Origin: Aliishimia sp963922415 | GTDB lineage: Bacteria > Pseudomonadota > Alphaproteobacteria > Rhodobacterales > Rhodobacteraceae | Direction of reading: 5' to 3' | NCBI GenBank assembly: GCA_963922415.1 | Contig: CAWUIP010000037.1 | Location: forward strand, 1-25,879 | Length of the DNA: 25,879 nt | In this document: in pieces, positions 15,490 to 24,285 of the stretch | How positions within the stretch are numbered: position 1 is the stretch's first letter | Layout of the letters: every line of letters begins with the position of its first letter | Notes under the pieces: model-generated | Seen by the model: the letters and a program-made list of their open reading frames with translations, nothing else | Told to the model about the DNA's origin: nothing | The model's database searches: none | Made by a program: the position numbers and the translations under genes

Positions 15490-15588
15490 AGCTCTTGCCT
15501 CGCTCTTTGCATCGCATTTGTCCCATCTTGCGTGGGTTTTGTGGCATGAAGGCCGCGGAACTAAGACAAAATCAAGGCAGCGCGCCGG

Positions 15589-16938
15589 TCAGGGGCAGAA
15601 AATATCGTTATAGAGGGCGAAAAACATCAGCGACAGCACCATCGCGAGCCCGACTGTCATCAACACCCGCAGTGCCCCGTCGCTTGGCGGGCGGCCCGTG
15701 ACCGCCTCATAGGCATAGAACACCAAATGCCCCCCATCCAACGCCGGCACCGGAAAGAGGTTCAAAAAACCGACTGCGACCGACAGAACCGCAATGAAGT
15801 TGATGAAATTCAGAGTGCCCTGCGACGCCATCTGACCAGACACCTGCGCGATGCCAATCGGGCCTGACAGGTTGCAAGAGCTGATATTGCCCGCAACCAT
15901 GTGCCAAAGCCCCGACAAAGATCCAGACACGATGCTGCCAATGCGGTCGCCACCGGCGATGATCGCATCAAAGACGCCCAGGGTTTCGGTTTCCGGCTCG
16001 AACAACTCGCCCGCGAAGATACCAATCAGCCAATTGGTCTCAAACCCGCCCTCGGCACTGGGCATGTCGACGCGCTTGGCACTGAGCGTTTTCTGCAGGA
16101 CCTCACCATCGCGCCACACGGTCAAATCCAACGCGCGCCCCTCTGAGGCGATCACAACGTCGCGCAGCTGTTGGAAGGCGAAAATCTCTTGCCCATCAAT
16201 CGCTTGGATCAAGTCACCGGGTTCCAACCCAGCCGCAATGGCCGCACTTTGAGGCTGAACGCCCCCCACCAGCGGCGGGAAATAGTAGATGTCCGTGACA
16301 TCGATCTGTCGCCCGTCCCGCTCCACCTGGTAGGTCAGCAGCGGCTCAAGCGGGATGCTCTGGGTGAACTCCTGATAGGTGTCACCATCCGAAAGCTGAA
16401 GGCTTTGGCCCGCCACAGAAATCAGGATATCACCCGGCTGCAGCCCCCGCTCTTGCACGGGATGCGGGGCCAGCGTGGCCACGGTCGTCGGCTCTTTTAA
16501 CTGGCCAGAACTCATCGCCAAGAGCGCAAAGATCAGAATCGACAGGGCAAAGTTAAAGGCCGGTCCAGCGGCGACTGTGAGCGCACGCGCCCAAAGCGGC
16601 GCGCCATGCATTGTGCGCCGTAGGGCGGCGGGATCTTGAGCGGCTTCGGCCATCGCATCTTCGTCTTTGCCCGATGCTGCGTTGGCATCGCCCGCAAATT
16701 TGACAAATCCGCCAAACGGCAGGGCCGCAACCTGCCAGCGGGTGCCGCGCTTATCGTGCCCAGACCACAAAACCGGGCCGAACCCCAACGAAAACACATC
16801 TGCATGTATGCCCGTCCACCGCCCGACGATGTAGTGGCCATATTCGTGGATCGCCACGATCACCGATAGAGCGACCACAAAGAAAACGATGGTCCAGATC
16901 AGCCCGCCGAATTGCGGGATCAGCGCGAAAATGTCCAA
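15589..16938 (-). CDS. rseP: Site-2 zinc metalloprotease RseP
   Basis: RseP is an inner-membrane intramembrane protease; in model bacteria it releases envelope-stress sigma factors by cutting anti-sigma proteins and removes signal-peptide remnants. The 449-residue protein has the zinc motif HEYGH (31-35) in the first membrane helix, PDZ-like sequence in the middle (GDILISV; GLEPGDLIQAIDG), and LDGGH (400-404) whose Asp completes the metal site. Further membrane helices follow at the C-terminus. The start is TTG at 16938, nine bases after AGGA and six bases after the dxr stop. It gives the expected short N-terminus, so the rare start codon appears genuine. Confidence 0.95.
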   Translation of the reverse strand: MDIFALIPQFGGLIWTIVFFVVALSVIVAIHEYGHYIVGRWTGIHADVFSLGFGPVLWSGHDKRGTRWQVAALPFGGFVKFAGDANAASGKDEDAMAEAAQDPAALRRTMHGAPLWARALTVAAGPAFNFALSILIFALLAMSSGQLKEPTTVATLAPHPVQERGLQPGDILISVAGQSLQLSDGDTYQEFTQSIPLEPLLTYQVERDGRQIDVTDIYYFPPLVGGVQPQSAAIAAGLEPGDLIQAIDGQEIFAFQQLRDVVIASEGRALDLTVWRDGEVLQKTLSAKRVDMPSAEGGFETNWLIGIFAGELFEPETETLGVFDAIIAGGDRIGSIVSGSLSGLWHMVAGNISSCNLSGPIGIAQVSGQMASQGTLNFINFIAVLSVAVGFLNLFPVPALDGGHLVFYAYEAVTGRPPSDGALRVLMTVGLAMVLSLMFFALYNDIFCP

Positions 16939-16944
16939 ACTAGT

Positions 16945-18120
16945 TTATCCTGCTCTTGATGCGACTGCGCGTTGCGCCACCTGGCGTGCCAGATGGTCTG
17001 CCTCAAGGACGTTATCAAGGGTCATTTCGGCATCAATAAGGCCATGCGTCCCGCTTTCGTCCTCCAAAACCTGTGCAACAACATCCGTCATTTGGGTAAA
17101 CTTCAGGTTGCCAGCGATGAAGCCATCCAGCGCAATTTCCTTGGCTGCGTTGAAGATTGCGCCGCTGAGCCCACCACGGGCCATGACATCTCGCGCCAAG
17201 CGCAAAGCGGGCCAACGCGTCTCATCTGGAGCACGGAACGTAAGCTGACCAAGCTCGGCAAGGTCAAGCCGTGCCACCGGCAAATCGCGCCGCTCTGGAT
17301 AGTAGAGTGCAAAGCCAATGGCGTGGCGCATATCGGGTGGACCCACATGCGCCATTAGCGCGCCATCGCGAAATCCGACAAGCGCGTGGATCATCGATTC
17401 TGGGTGAACGATGGCTTCAATCTGCCCAGGATGCACGCCAAAATACTCCTTAGTTTCAATAAGCTCCAAGGCCTTATTGAACATAGAAGCACTATCAATT
17501 GTGATCCGCTGCCCCATGTCCCAATTCGGGTGTGCGGCAGCTTGCTTGGGTGTTGCGTGCTCCAGGTCTTCAAGCGGCCAATCTCGGAAGGCACCGCCGG
17601 ACGCCGTGATAACGATCCGTTCGACTGCACCTATATCTTCACCAATCAGAGCCTGAAAAACTGCAGAATGTTCACTGTCAACGGGTAAAAGCTGGCCGCC
17701 ATGGGCGCGTGTCGTTTCCAAAACCAAACCGCCCGCGCAAACGAGGGACTCCTTATTGGCCAACGCCAATGTCGCCCCCTGCTCAAGCGCACGTAGACCT
17801 GGCGGCAGACCCGCAGCCCCAACAATGGCACTCATGACCCAGTCCGCAGGCCGAGACGCGGCCTCTAGTAGCGCGTCAGGCCCGGCCAATGCCTCCACGT
17901 CTGAGCCGTCCAGCGCGTCTTGGAGATCGCCCAAACGCTCCGGGTCGGATGTCACCGCGACGTCAGCGCGCAAGGCGCGCGCATCGCGCGCCAACTGTTC
18001 GATGTTCTGTGCTCCGCTGAGCGCGACAACGTCAAAGGCATCCGGATCTCGACGCACCAAATCAAGCGTATTCTGCCCGATAGAGCCTGTGGCCCCAAGA
18101 ATGCTAATCCGACGGGTCAC
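16945..18120 (-). CDS. dxr: 1-deoxy-D-xylulose 5-phosphate reductoisomerase
   Basis: Dxr converts deoxyxylulose phosphate to methylerythritol phosphate with NADPH, the second step of the MEP isoprenoid pathway that feeds UppS, encoded two genes upstream. The 391-residue protein shows the nucleotide motif GATGSIG (9-15), ANKESLV (121-127), and the metal and substrate segment PVDSEHSA (DSEHS at 148-152), followed by ITASGGAF and the HPNWDMG element. It is of full family length. Its ATG overlaps the cdsA stop by four bases. Confidence 0.97.
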   Translation of the reverse strand: MTRRISILGATGSIGQNTLDLVRRDPDAFDVVALSGAQNIEQLARDARALRADVAVTSDPERLGDLQDALDGSDVEALAGPDALLEAASRPADWVMSAIVGAAGLPPGLRALEQGATLALANKESLVCAGGLVLETTRAHGGQLLPVDSEHSAVFQALIGEDIGAVERIVITASGGAFRDWPLEDLEHATPKQAAAHPNWDMGQRITIDSASMFNKALELIETKEYFGVHPGQIEAIVHPESMIHALVGFRDGALMAHVGPPDMRHAIGFALYYPERRDLPVARLDLAELGQLTFRAPDETRWPALRLARDVMARGGLSGAIFNAAKEIALDGFIAGNLKFTQMTDVVAQVLEDESGTHGLIDAEMTLDNVLEADHLARQVAQRAVASRAG

Positions 18121-18920
18121 ACGGCGTCCTGCAAAAGGCCTGTTGCGAGCGCGAACCCGCCTGCGACCAATGAAGCGCCAATGAGGCCGTCGAACCGATC
18201 CATAACTCCGCCATGTCCCGGAATCAGTTGGGAGCTGTCTTTGACCCCTGACCGGCGCTTTATCACGCTCTCGGCCAGATCACCCATCTGAGCGGCAAAG
18301 GACAGCGCGACGGCCGTCAGGATCAAAGTTACACTTGCGGTGCCGGTCGCGACAGACGCAATGGCCCCGACGGCGCCCGCAGCCAGCCAGCCCGCCACGA
18401 CGCCCGACCAGGTTTTTTTGGGGCTCACCGAAGGCCAAAACTTCGGCCCACCCAGCGCCCGACCGGCAACATAGCCCGCAACGTCAGTTGCCACGACCAC
18501 GACGATCAAGCCAAGCACCCAGGACGCTCCCATCAGGTCGCGCACGATCAAAATGGATAGACCACCACCCGCGATAATCAGCGCTGACACTGATCCCAAC
18601 CACCGCCCTGTCGTCACAACAAGGCAAATCGCGGCAGCCGTAAAAAAGAGTGCGGTCGCCCAGGACTTCACCAACAGGGCCGACGGCAACTCCGGAATTA
18701 AAACCACACCCGTCATCGCGAGCCCGCCCCAAATGAGAGCCCAAGACCGCCCGCGCATCTTGGCCAATTCCCAAATCATGATGCCGACCAGTAGACCGAC
18801 AAGGATGTGAAAAATGCGTCCTCCGGCCCAGAGAGCGAGACCGCATACCAAGGCCAATACCACTGCAGACCACACCCGAGGCGCAAGGTCGGACCAGCGG
18901 TCCGGCTCGGCCAACGTCAT
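18117..18920 (-). CDS. cdsA: Phosphatidate cytidylyltransferase
   Basis: CdsA makes CDP-diacylglycerol from phosphatidate and CTP, the branch point of phospholipid synthesis, in the inner membrane. The 267-residue protein is hydrophobic with about seven or eight membrane spans and carries the family signature at 218-239 (SVIKRRSGVKDSSQLIPGHG followed by G) near the C-terminus. It overlaps uppS and dxr by four bases at either end, so the three genes are translated together. Confidence 0.96.
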   Translation of the reverse strand: MTLAEPDRWSDLAPRVWSAVVLALVCGLALWAGGRIFHILVGLLVGIMIWELAKMRGRSWALIWGGLAMTGVVLIPELPSALLVKSWATALFFTAAAICLVVTTGRWLGSVSALIIAGGGLSILIVRDLMGASWVLGLIVVVVATDVAGYVAGRALGGPKFWPSVSPKKTWSGVVAGWLAAGAVGAIASVATGTASVTLILTAVALSFAAQMGDLAESVIKRRSGVKDSSQLIPGHGGVMDRFDGLIGASLVAGGFALATGLLQDAV

Positions 18921-19651
18921 ACCTTCACGCCGCCGTAGCGACGATCACGAACACCGTAGGAGCCGACTAATTTTGCAAATTCTTCAGCTCGAAAATCGGG
19001 CCAAAGCGTGTCGACAAATTCGTACTCGGCATAGGCCGATTGCCAGAGCAAAAAGTTCGAGATACGCGCCTCGCCACTTGTGCGAATTACCAAGTCTGGA
19101 TCTGGCAAAAACCATGTATCCAAGTACTTTGGCAGCGTTTCCTCATTTACTGTCTCAGGGTCAAGATTCCCGGCAGCCACATCCTGCGCCAATCGCTTCG
19201 TAGCCCGCGCGACTTCATCTCGTCCGCCGTAATTCAAAGCAATTGTCAGATGCACGCGATCGTTGTCGGACGTTAAAAGCTCCAGTTCGTCCATCATCGC
19301 TACGAGACTTTCGTCCAGTCGCAACCGATCTCCGATAAAGCGGACCCGGATCCCGTTCTCGACCAGGGCATGCGTCTCTTTCATGATGTAGCGTCGAAAG
19401 AGGCTCATCAAACCCGCAACTTCGGCCTGCGTGCGCTTCCAATTCTCTGTAGAGAACGCAAAGATCGTCAAATAGTCGACGCCCAGGCTTGGGCAGGCTT
19501 CAACGATCTCACGCACGCGTCGCGCCCCAGCATGGTGCCCGAACAACCTTGGCCGCCCACGTTGCGTCGCCCAACGGCCGTTGCCATCCATGATGATGGC
19601 GACATGACGCGGACCGGTGATATGTGGGTCTTTGGGGATGCGGCGCTCCAA
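18917..19651 (-). CDS. uppS: Undecaprenyl diphosphate synthase
   Basis: UppS elongates farnesyl diphosphate with isopentenyl units to the C55 carrier lipid used for peptidoglycan and O-antigen. The 244-residue cis-prenyltransferase has the catalytic Asp in IIMDGNGRWA (D22), FGHHAGARRV, FAFSTENWKR, and the C-terminal PDLVIRTSGEARISNFLLWQ-type signature. The first usable start in frame is TTG at 19651. No clear ribosome binding site precedes it, and the frame upstream contains only non-standard starts before a TAG, so the start remains slightly uncertain. It comes 70 bases after frr. Confidence 0.95.
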   Translation of the reverse strand: MERRIPKDPHITGPRHVAIIMDGNGRWATQRGRPRLFGHHAGARRVREIVEACPSLGVDYLTIFAFSTENWKRTQAEVAGLMSLFRRYIMKETHALVENGIRVRFIGDRLRLDESLVAMMDELELLTSDNDRVHLTIALNYGGRDEVARATKRLAQDVAAGNLDPETVNEETLPKYLDTWFLPDPDLVIRTSGEARISNFLLWQSAYAEYEFVDTLWPDFRAEEFAKLVGSYGVRDRRYGGVKV

Positions 19652-19721
19652 TCGGGGTTTACGAGATCGAATAATGCGGGACCTGACCGTCTAAACCTAT
19701 GACGGGGGTCACCTTAATGGC

Positions 19722-20285
19722 TCAAACTTGCATGATTTCTTCTTGTTTGGTCTCCAGCGCTGTATCAACGGATTTGATAAAACGATCCGTCAAGTCCTGC
19801 ACTTCGCCCTCCCAAAGCTTCTGATCGTCTTCAGACATCCCATCCGTTTTGGCCTTCTTGATCTGATCCATTCCGTCGCGCCGAACGTTGCGGATGGAAA
19901 CGCGCGCGCTTTCGGCATATTGCCCGGCGACTTTGCCCAACTCGCGACGACGCTCTTCGTTCAACTCTGGAATTGGCAGCATGATGATTGTGCCGTTCAA
20001 CTGGGGATTGATGCCCAGTCCGCTCTCGCGAATGGCCTTTTCAACCGCATTGACCATAGATCTGTCCCAGACATTGACCGTCACCATCCGCGGCTCAGGC
20101 ACGTTCACGGTGCCCACCTGATTGATCGGCGTTTGTTGGCCGTAAGCTTCGACCATCACCGGCTCCAACATCGACGCCGACGCGCGACCGGTCCGCAAGG
20201 ACGCAAATTCGGTCTTGAGGTTACTCATGGCCCCTTCCATGCGACGCTCAAGGTCGTCGGTGTCCAATATGAAATCTTCTGACAT
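19722..20285 (-). CDS. frr: Ribosome recycling factor
   Basis: RRF splits the post-termination ribosome together with EF-G. The 187-residue protein has the three-helix domain I (EGAMSNLKTEFASLRTGRAS near the N-terminus), domain II (about 31-105, with INQVGTVNVPEPRMV and ESGLGINPQ), and the C-terminal helices ending in ETKQEEIMQV. Length is standard. GAGGAAAT precedes the ATG. It follows pyrH on the same strand after 89 bases, as in most bacteria. Confidence 0.97.
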   Translation of the reverse strand: MSEDFILDTDDLERRMEGAMSNLKTEFASLRTGRASASMLEPVMVEAYGQQTPINQVGTVNVPEPRMVTVNVWDRSMVNAVEKAIRESGLGINPQLNGTIIMLPIPELNEERRRELGKVAGQYAESARVSIRNVRRDGMDQIKKAKTDGMSEDDQKLWEGEVQDLTDRFIKSVDTALETKQEEIMQV

Positions 20286-20357
20286 GGATTTCCTCGCCTG
20301 TTTGGCACGTTTTATAAACGCCGAAACCGGATAAAGTATAGAGCCGTTCTGCAGAGC

Positions 20358-20373
20358 CCGTGCAGCCGCACGG
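20358..20373 (-). other. Short perfect hairpin between pyrH and frr
   Basis: CCGTGC (20358-20363) and GCACGG (20368-20373) form a perfect 6-bp stem with a 4-base loop directly after the pyrH stop. No U-tract follows on the minus strand, so it is probably not an efficient terminator. It may act as an RNA stability or attenuation element between the two genes. Confidence 0.4.
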
Positions 20374-20374
20374 C

Positions 20375-21100
20375 CTAGCCTTGCACCCGCGTGCAGGTGC
20401 CATTGCCAGCCAGAAGTTCCTGAAAGCCCCCGGGTTCATCGATGGAAAAGACCAAGATTGGCAGGTTGTTGTCGCGCGCAAGTGCAATCGCCGACGCATC
20501 CATGACCCGCAGACGTTTTTGCAGAACTTCATCATAGGTCACAACGTCATACCGCTTGGCATCGGCGTGCTCGCGCGGGTCTTTGTCATAGACCCCATCC
20601 ACGCCGTTTTTGCCCATGAAAATCGCCTCGCACGCCATCTCATTTGCGCGCAAAGCCGCTGCGGTGTCGGTTGTGAAATACGGGTTCCCCGTCCCGGCCG
20701 CAAAGATGCAGACCCGCTTCTTTTCCAAGTGGCGGACGGCGCGGCGCCGGATGTAAGGCTCGGCCACTTCGTTCATCGTAATTGCGGAAATCACGCGGGT
20801 AAAAACGCCCATGCCCTCGAGCGCGGACTGCATGGCCAACGCATTCATCACCGTGGCGAGCATGCCCATGTAGTCCGCGGTTGTCCGCTCCATTCCCTGT
20901 GCCGACCCCTGAAGGCCGCGGAACACGTTGCCGCCGCCGATGACCATGCAGATTTCGACGCCCAAGGCATGGACGGCCTGAACTTCCCGGGCCAAACGCT
21001 GCACTGTCGGCGGATGAAGTCCGAAGCCTTGATCTCCCATCAACGCTTCACCTGAAATCTTAAGCATGACCCGTTTAAAGGCAGGTTCGGTGTCGGTCAT
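20375..21100 (-). CDS. pyrH: Uridylate kinase
   Basis: PyrH phosphorylates UMP to UDP and is the bacterial UMP kinase of the amino-acid-kinase fold. The 241-residue protein has MLKISGEAL (KISGEAL at 14-20), VIGGGNVFRG (GGGNVFRG at 55-62), the RAVRHLEKKRV segment, FAAGTGNPYFTTDTAAALRA and the C-terminal hydrophobic strand PILVFSIDEPGG. It is the first gene of the long minus-strand block. GAGGGG lies upstream of the ATG. Unlike in many bacteria, rpsB and tsf are not in front of it; instead miaA is divergent. Confidence 0.96.
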   Translation of the reverse strand: MTDTEPAFKRVMLKISGEALMGDQGFGLHPPTVQRLAREVQAVHALGVEICMVIGGGNVFRGLQGSAQGMERTTADYMGMLATVMNALAMQSALEGMGVFTRVISAITMNEVAEPYIRRRAVRHLEKKRVCIFAAGTGNPYFTTDTAAALRANEMACEAIFMGKNGVDGVYDKDPREHADAKRYDVVTYDEVLQKRLRVMDASAIALARDNNLPILVFSIDEPGGFQELLAGNGTCTRVQG

Positions 21101-21171
21101 GCTGGCCCCTCACTCTCGTCTTTGGCCGCTACCTGCCTTAAACCGCCCTACAGATCAATGGGGTGTGCACC

Positions 21172-22041
21172 ATGTATGACCATATCTTGCGGGATATCAC
21201 GCCGGACAAACCAGTCTTGATTGCCGGTCCAACCGCGTCAGGCAAATCCGCCCTTGCGCTGGCGATTGCCGAAACGCATGGCGGCGTGGTCGTAAATGCA
21301 GATGCGAGCCAAGTGTATCGCTGTTGGAATGTGATAACCGCGCGTCCGTCGGCGCAAGAACTGACGCGCGCGCCACATACACTTTATGGCTGTGTTGATC
21401 ACACCGAGGCTTTTTCCGCCGGGCATTGGCTGCGCGCAATTGATGGGATCTTAAAAGGTCCGGAACGTCCCATCATTGTTGGCGGTACTGGTCTTTACTT
21501 TGCGGCGCTCACCGAAGGCCTTGCGGACATACCAGCCACCTCGCCTCAGGTCCGCACGACGGGCGATGCTATGTCGCTTAGCACACTTCTGAGTGATCTT
21601 GATCCTGAAACCACAGCAGGTTTGGATACGTCCAACCGCGCACGCGTACAGCGCGCCTGGGAAGTTCAAACGGCCACTGGGCGGACTCTGGCTGACTGGC
21701 ACAGGGGGAAAGCCAGAATTAAACTCCCCCTATCCCAAACGCATCCCTTCGTGTTCGATGCCCCTAAAGACTGGTTAACACCCAGGATCGAAAAGCGTTT
21801 CGATCAAATGCTGTCTGAAGGAGCGTTGGAGGAAGTGGCTGAAATGGCATCTGAATTTGACCCATCATTACCGGCATTCCGCGCCATTGGCGTGCCCGAA
21901 CTTTACGCCCATTTAAACGACCGACTTTCTCTGAGTGACGCGCGCGACCGCTCCATAATTGCAACCCGGCAATATGCAAAACGCCAACGGACCTGGTTTC
22001 GCAAACACTGCGCAAAATGGCAGTGGATTTCCGCTGGTTAA
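21172..22041 (+). CDS. miaA: tRNA dimethylallyltransferase
   Basis: MiaA adds the isopentenyl group to N6 of adenosine 37 in tRNAs reading codons that start with U. The 289-residue protein has the P-loop GPTASGKS (19-26), VVVNADASQVYRCW, the TARPS part, IIVGGTGLYFAAL, the arginine-rich RIEKRFDQML, FRAIGVPEL and the C-terminal RQYAKRQRTWFRK. ATG at 21172 is chosen over a GTG three codons earlier; GGGG lies eight bases before it. It is divergent from pyrH with about 70 bases shared as promoter region. It is slightly shorter than enterobacterial MiaA but complete in motifs. Confidence 0.95.
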   Translation: MYDHILRDITPDKPVLIAGPTASGKSALALAIAETHGGVVVNADASQVYRCWNVITARPSAQELTRAPHTLYGCVDHTEAFSAGHWLRAIDGILKGPERPIIVGGTGLYFAALTEGLADIPATSPQVRTTGDAMSLSTLLSDLDPETTAGLDTSNRARVQRAWEVQTATGRTLADWHRGKARIKLPLSQTHPFVFDAPKDWLTPRIEKRFDQMLSEGALEEVAEMASEFDPSLPAFRAIGVPELYAHLNDRLSLSDARDRSIIATRQYAKRQRTWFRKHCAKWQWISAG

Positions 22042-22125
22042 CGAAAATGCAACTTTAACGACTGGAAATCCCGAAAAACTTTAGGGATAATCCGAAAAAT
22101 CCAGAGTTAGGCACTGCGTGATATT

Positions 22126-22914
22126 ATGACGATTGTTTTTTCCCTCGCCCCAACCATCGCCGCAGCCCCATGGCGGTTGTCTTTGGTCCATGGGGCCAGC
22201 AAACACCGTTTCTTTTGGATTACAAAAGGCCAGGCGCGCGCATTGGTGGGACCGAGACGCATGGGAATTGGGGTGCATTCATTTTTGTCGATTCCCGCCG
22301 AGCAACCGTTTTCTTTGGACCCAGCGACACCTGTTCAAGGGATTGGCGTTGAAATTGACGCAAACGACCCGTCCGAGTGGCCATTAACAGCCGAGTTTCT
22401 CCGCGTTCGTGACGTTGACGATCAAAATGAACTCTCCCGGTTGGTCGATGCGCTTTTTCAAGAATTTGATCACAGTAGACTATCGCATGACCTGGCTATT
22501 CGCGCCTACACGCGATTGTGTTCAATTTGGTTTGCCCGCCAAATGCTCACGCAGGACATCCCAAACCGCCGATCGACCGCATCAGATCGTTTAATTTCTG
22601 CATTTTTGGACATGTTGGAACGCCATTACTCCGAAGGGTTGTCGATGGCGGAATATGCCGAACGTCTTGACATGACCCCGACGCATCTCAGTCGCGTTTG
22701 CAAAACCCAGCTTGGACGGAGTGCGGCCGCGCTCATAACGGATCGAACGCTACATGCAGCGCGCCACGAGTTGGAGACCACGACACGGCCCGCCAAACAG
22801 ATCGCAGCAGATCTGGGCTTTGGGTCTGCGGCATACTTTTCCCGATTTGTTCTCAGCCACACCGGAGCAAATCCACGCGCGTTAAGAGCCAACGCGCGCA
22901 GAGCTGCTGCATAA
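22126..22914 (+). CDS. AraC-family transcriptional regulator
   Basis: A 262-residue regulator with an N-terminal cupin-like sensing domain (about 10-110) and a C-terminal AraC DNA-binding domain (about 155-255). Both helix-turn-helix units are visible: SMAEYAERLDMTPTHLSRVC (about 173-192) and KQIAADLGFGSAAYFSRFVL (about 224-243), followed by GANPRALR. It is on the same strand as, and 308 bases before, the ABC permease genes, so it may control them, but the ligand and target are not evident. The start has no strong ribosome binding site. It is clearly separate from miaA in function. Confidence 0.88.
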   Translation: MTIVFSLAPTIAAAPWRLSLVHGASKHRFFWITKGQARALVGPRRMGIGVHSFLSIPAEQPFSLDPATPVQGIGVEIDANDPSEWPLTAEFLRVRDVDDQNELSRLVDALFQEFDHSRLSHDLAIRAYTRLCSIWFARQMLTQDIPNRRSTASDRLISAFLDMLERHYSEGLSMAEYAERLDMTPTHLSRVCKTQLGRSAAALITDRTLHAARHELETTTRPAKQIAADLGFGSAAYFSRFVLSHTGANPRALRANARRAAA

Positions 22915-23222
22915 AACTGCACGAAAGCCGCCGGTCGCATGCGGAAAATCTTTGCCGATGTCGTTTTTGTGTCGTTCCAAGGTCGCAAATAGTTCGTGAT
23001 TTGCTCATCAAGTCATTGACCGATCGAGAAACTGATGCCTTCATAGTGGCTGAAGAGCTGGCAGAGACCAGCCATCGTAGCGACAGGGAAGCCAGGGGGA
23101 AGCGCACGGCAGCGTGCCGCTTTAAACCAATATCCTGTTAACATGAGTGCCCCTTTTGCAAAGGCGGCGCGCACACCACGTGTCGGATTTTTTCGACGCA
23201 GGCCTGAGCAACAGGGGCAAAA
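22915..23222. other. 308-base stretch without a supported gene
   Basis: No credible ORF is present. Short inverted repeats occur: GCTGG/CCAGC around 23056-23072, GCACG/CGTGC at about 23104-23117, and a CCTTT-TGC-AAAGG dyad near 23150. A TTGACC at about 23016 could be a -35 for the permease operon, with no convincing -10. The segment most likely holds the permease promoter and leader and possibly an AraC-type operator. Confidence 0.4.
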
Positions 23223-24269
23223 ATGGGACTTTTCATACTGCGACGCCTTGGATTGATGGTCTTCACGGCGCTGTGTCTGACGTTCATCGTCTTCTTTATG
23301 ACGAACCTTTATCCAAACTTGGAAAAGCTCGCGAAAACCGAAGGCAACTTCCGGATGTCAGATGAGGCGGTCTACAGTTGGCTGAGCGATCGCGGCTACA
23401 CAGACAACACCTTTGTGAAGTTTGGCCGGTGGCTTGGCGTCGCTCCGGGGTGGGAAACAGTCAAGGATGACGGCACAGTTCTGCGACAGTGCCGCGACGC
23501 AGATCTGCCAGAAGAAGAGCGCGCCACATTCTGTGGCGTTCTGCAAGGCAATTGGGGGTTCAGCCTGTCATCGAAGACCGAAGTCGCAGGGCTGGTGGCA
23601 AAGCATCTCAGCCTTACGGGCTATCTGATGCTTTGGGTCATGATTGTTATGGTGCCAATGGCCCTTTTGGTGGGCGTTTTGGCCGGGATGCGCGAGGGGT
23701 CGGGACTGGACCGAAGTTTATCGACCTTCTCAATCGCCACCACGGCGACCCCGGAATATGTGTCGGGCGTGATTTTTATCGCGGTCTTTGCGTCTTCGGC
23801 GGTCGGTCTGAAGTGGTTCTCGGGCTCTGCCGCAAAGGCGATGGAAGAACCCAGTTTCTCCAATTTCACACTGCCAGTGGTCACCATTGCCCTTTACGGG
23901 ATGGGCTACATCGCGCGGATGACGCGCGCGTCGATGACGGAAGTGATGACCGCGCAATATATACGCACCGCGCGGCTGAAGGGCGTGTCCTTCGGCAACA
24001 TCGTGATGAAGCACGCCCTGCGCAACGCGCTGATCGCACCCTTCACAGTGATCATGCTCCAGTTCCCCTGGCTGTTGAACGGCGTGGTGATCGTGGAGAC
24101 ACTCTTCAACTACAAAGGCTTCGGATGGCTCCTTGTGCGCGCCGCGGCGAACAATGACATCGAGCTACTCCTGGCGGTGTCGGTTGTATCGGTTTTCGTG
24201 GTTCTGGTGACGCAGCTGATTTCAGATATCGGCTATGTCTACCTGAACCCACGGATCCGGATGTCTTAA
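23223..24269 (+). CDS. ABC transporter permease, dipeptide/oligopeptide (DppB) type
   Basis: A 348-residue inner-membrane permease of the DppB/OppB family. It has an N-terminal membrane helix (about 5-27), a periplasmic loop of roughly 100 residues (28-125, with two cysteines, C90 and C104), and the five-helix transport core. The coupling EAA loop is visible at 246-270 (YIRTARLKGVSFGNIVMKHA). The end, SDIGYVYLNPRIRMS, is typical of the family. AGGGG precedes the ATG. The next permease begins 16 bases after the stop. Substrate cannot be told from the permease alone; peptides, nickel or sugars are all known in this family. Confidence 0.92.
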   Translation: MGLFILRRLGLMVFTALCLTFIVFFMTNLYPNLEKLAKTEGNFRMSDEAVYSWLSDRGYTDNTFVKFGRWLGVAPGWETVKDDGTVLRQCRDADLPEEERATFCGVLQGNWGFSLSSKTEVAGLVAKHLSLTGYLMLWVMIVMVPMALLVGVLAGMREGSGLDRSLSTFSIATTATPEYVSGVIFIAVFASSAVGLKWFSGSAAKAMEEPSFSNFTLPVVTIALYGMGYIARMTRASMTEVMTAQYIRTARLKGVSFGNIVMKHALRNALIAPFTVIMLQFPWLLNGVVIVETLFNYKGFGWLLVRAAANNDIELLLAVSVVSVFVVLVTQLISDIGYVYLNPRIRMS

Positions 24270-24285
24270 GAGAGGGCCTGAGAAC

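Noticed and set aside
22915..23222. Remnant of a substrate-binding protein gene before the permease
   Set aside because: Six-frame reading of the gap shows no segment resembling such a protein; only short repeats are seen.
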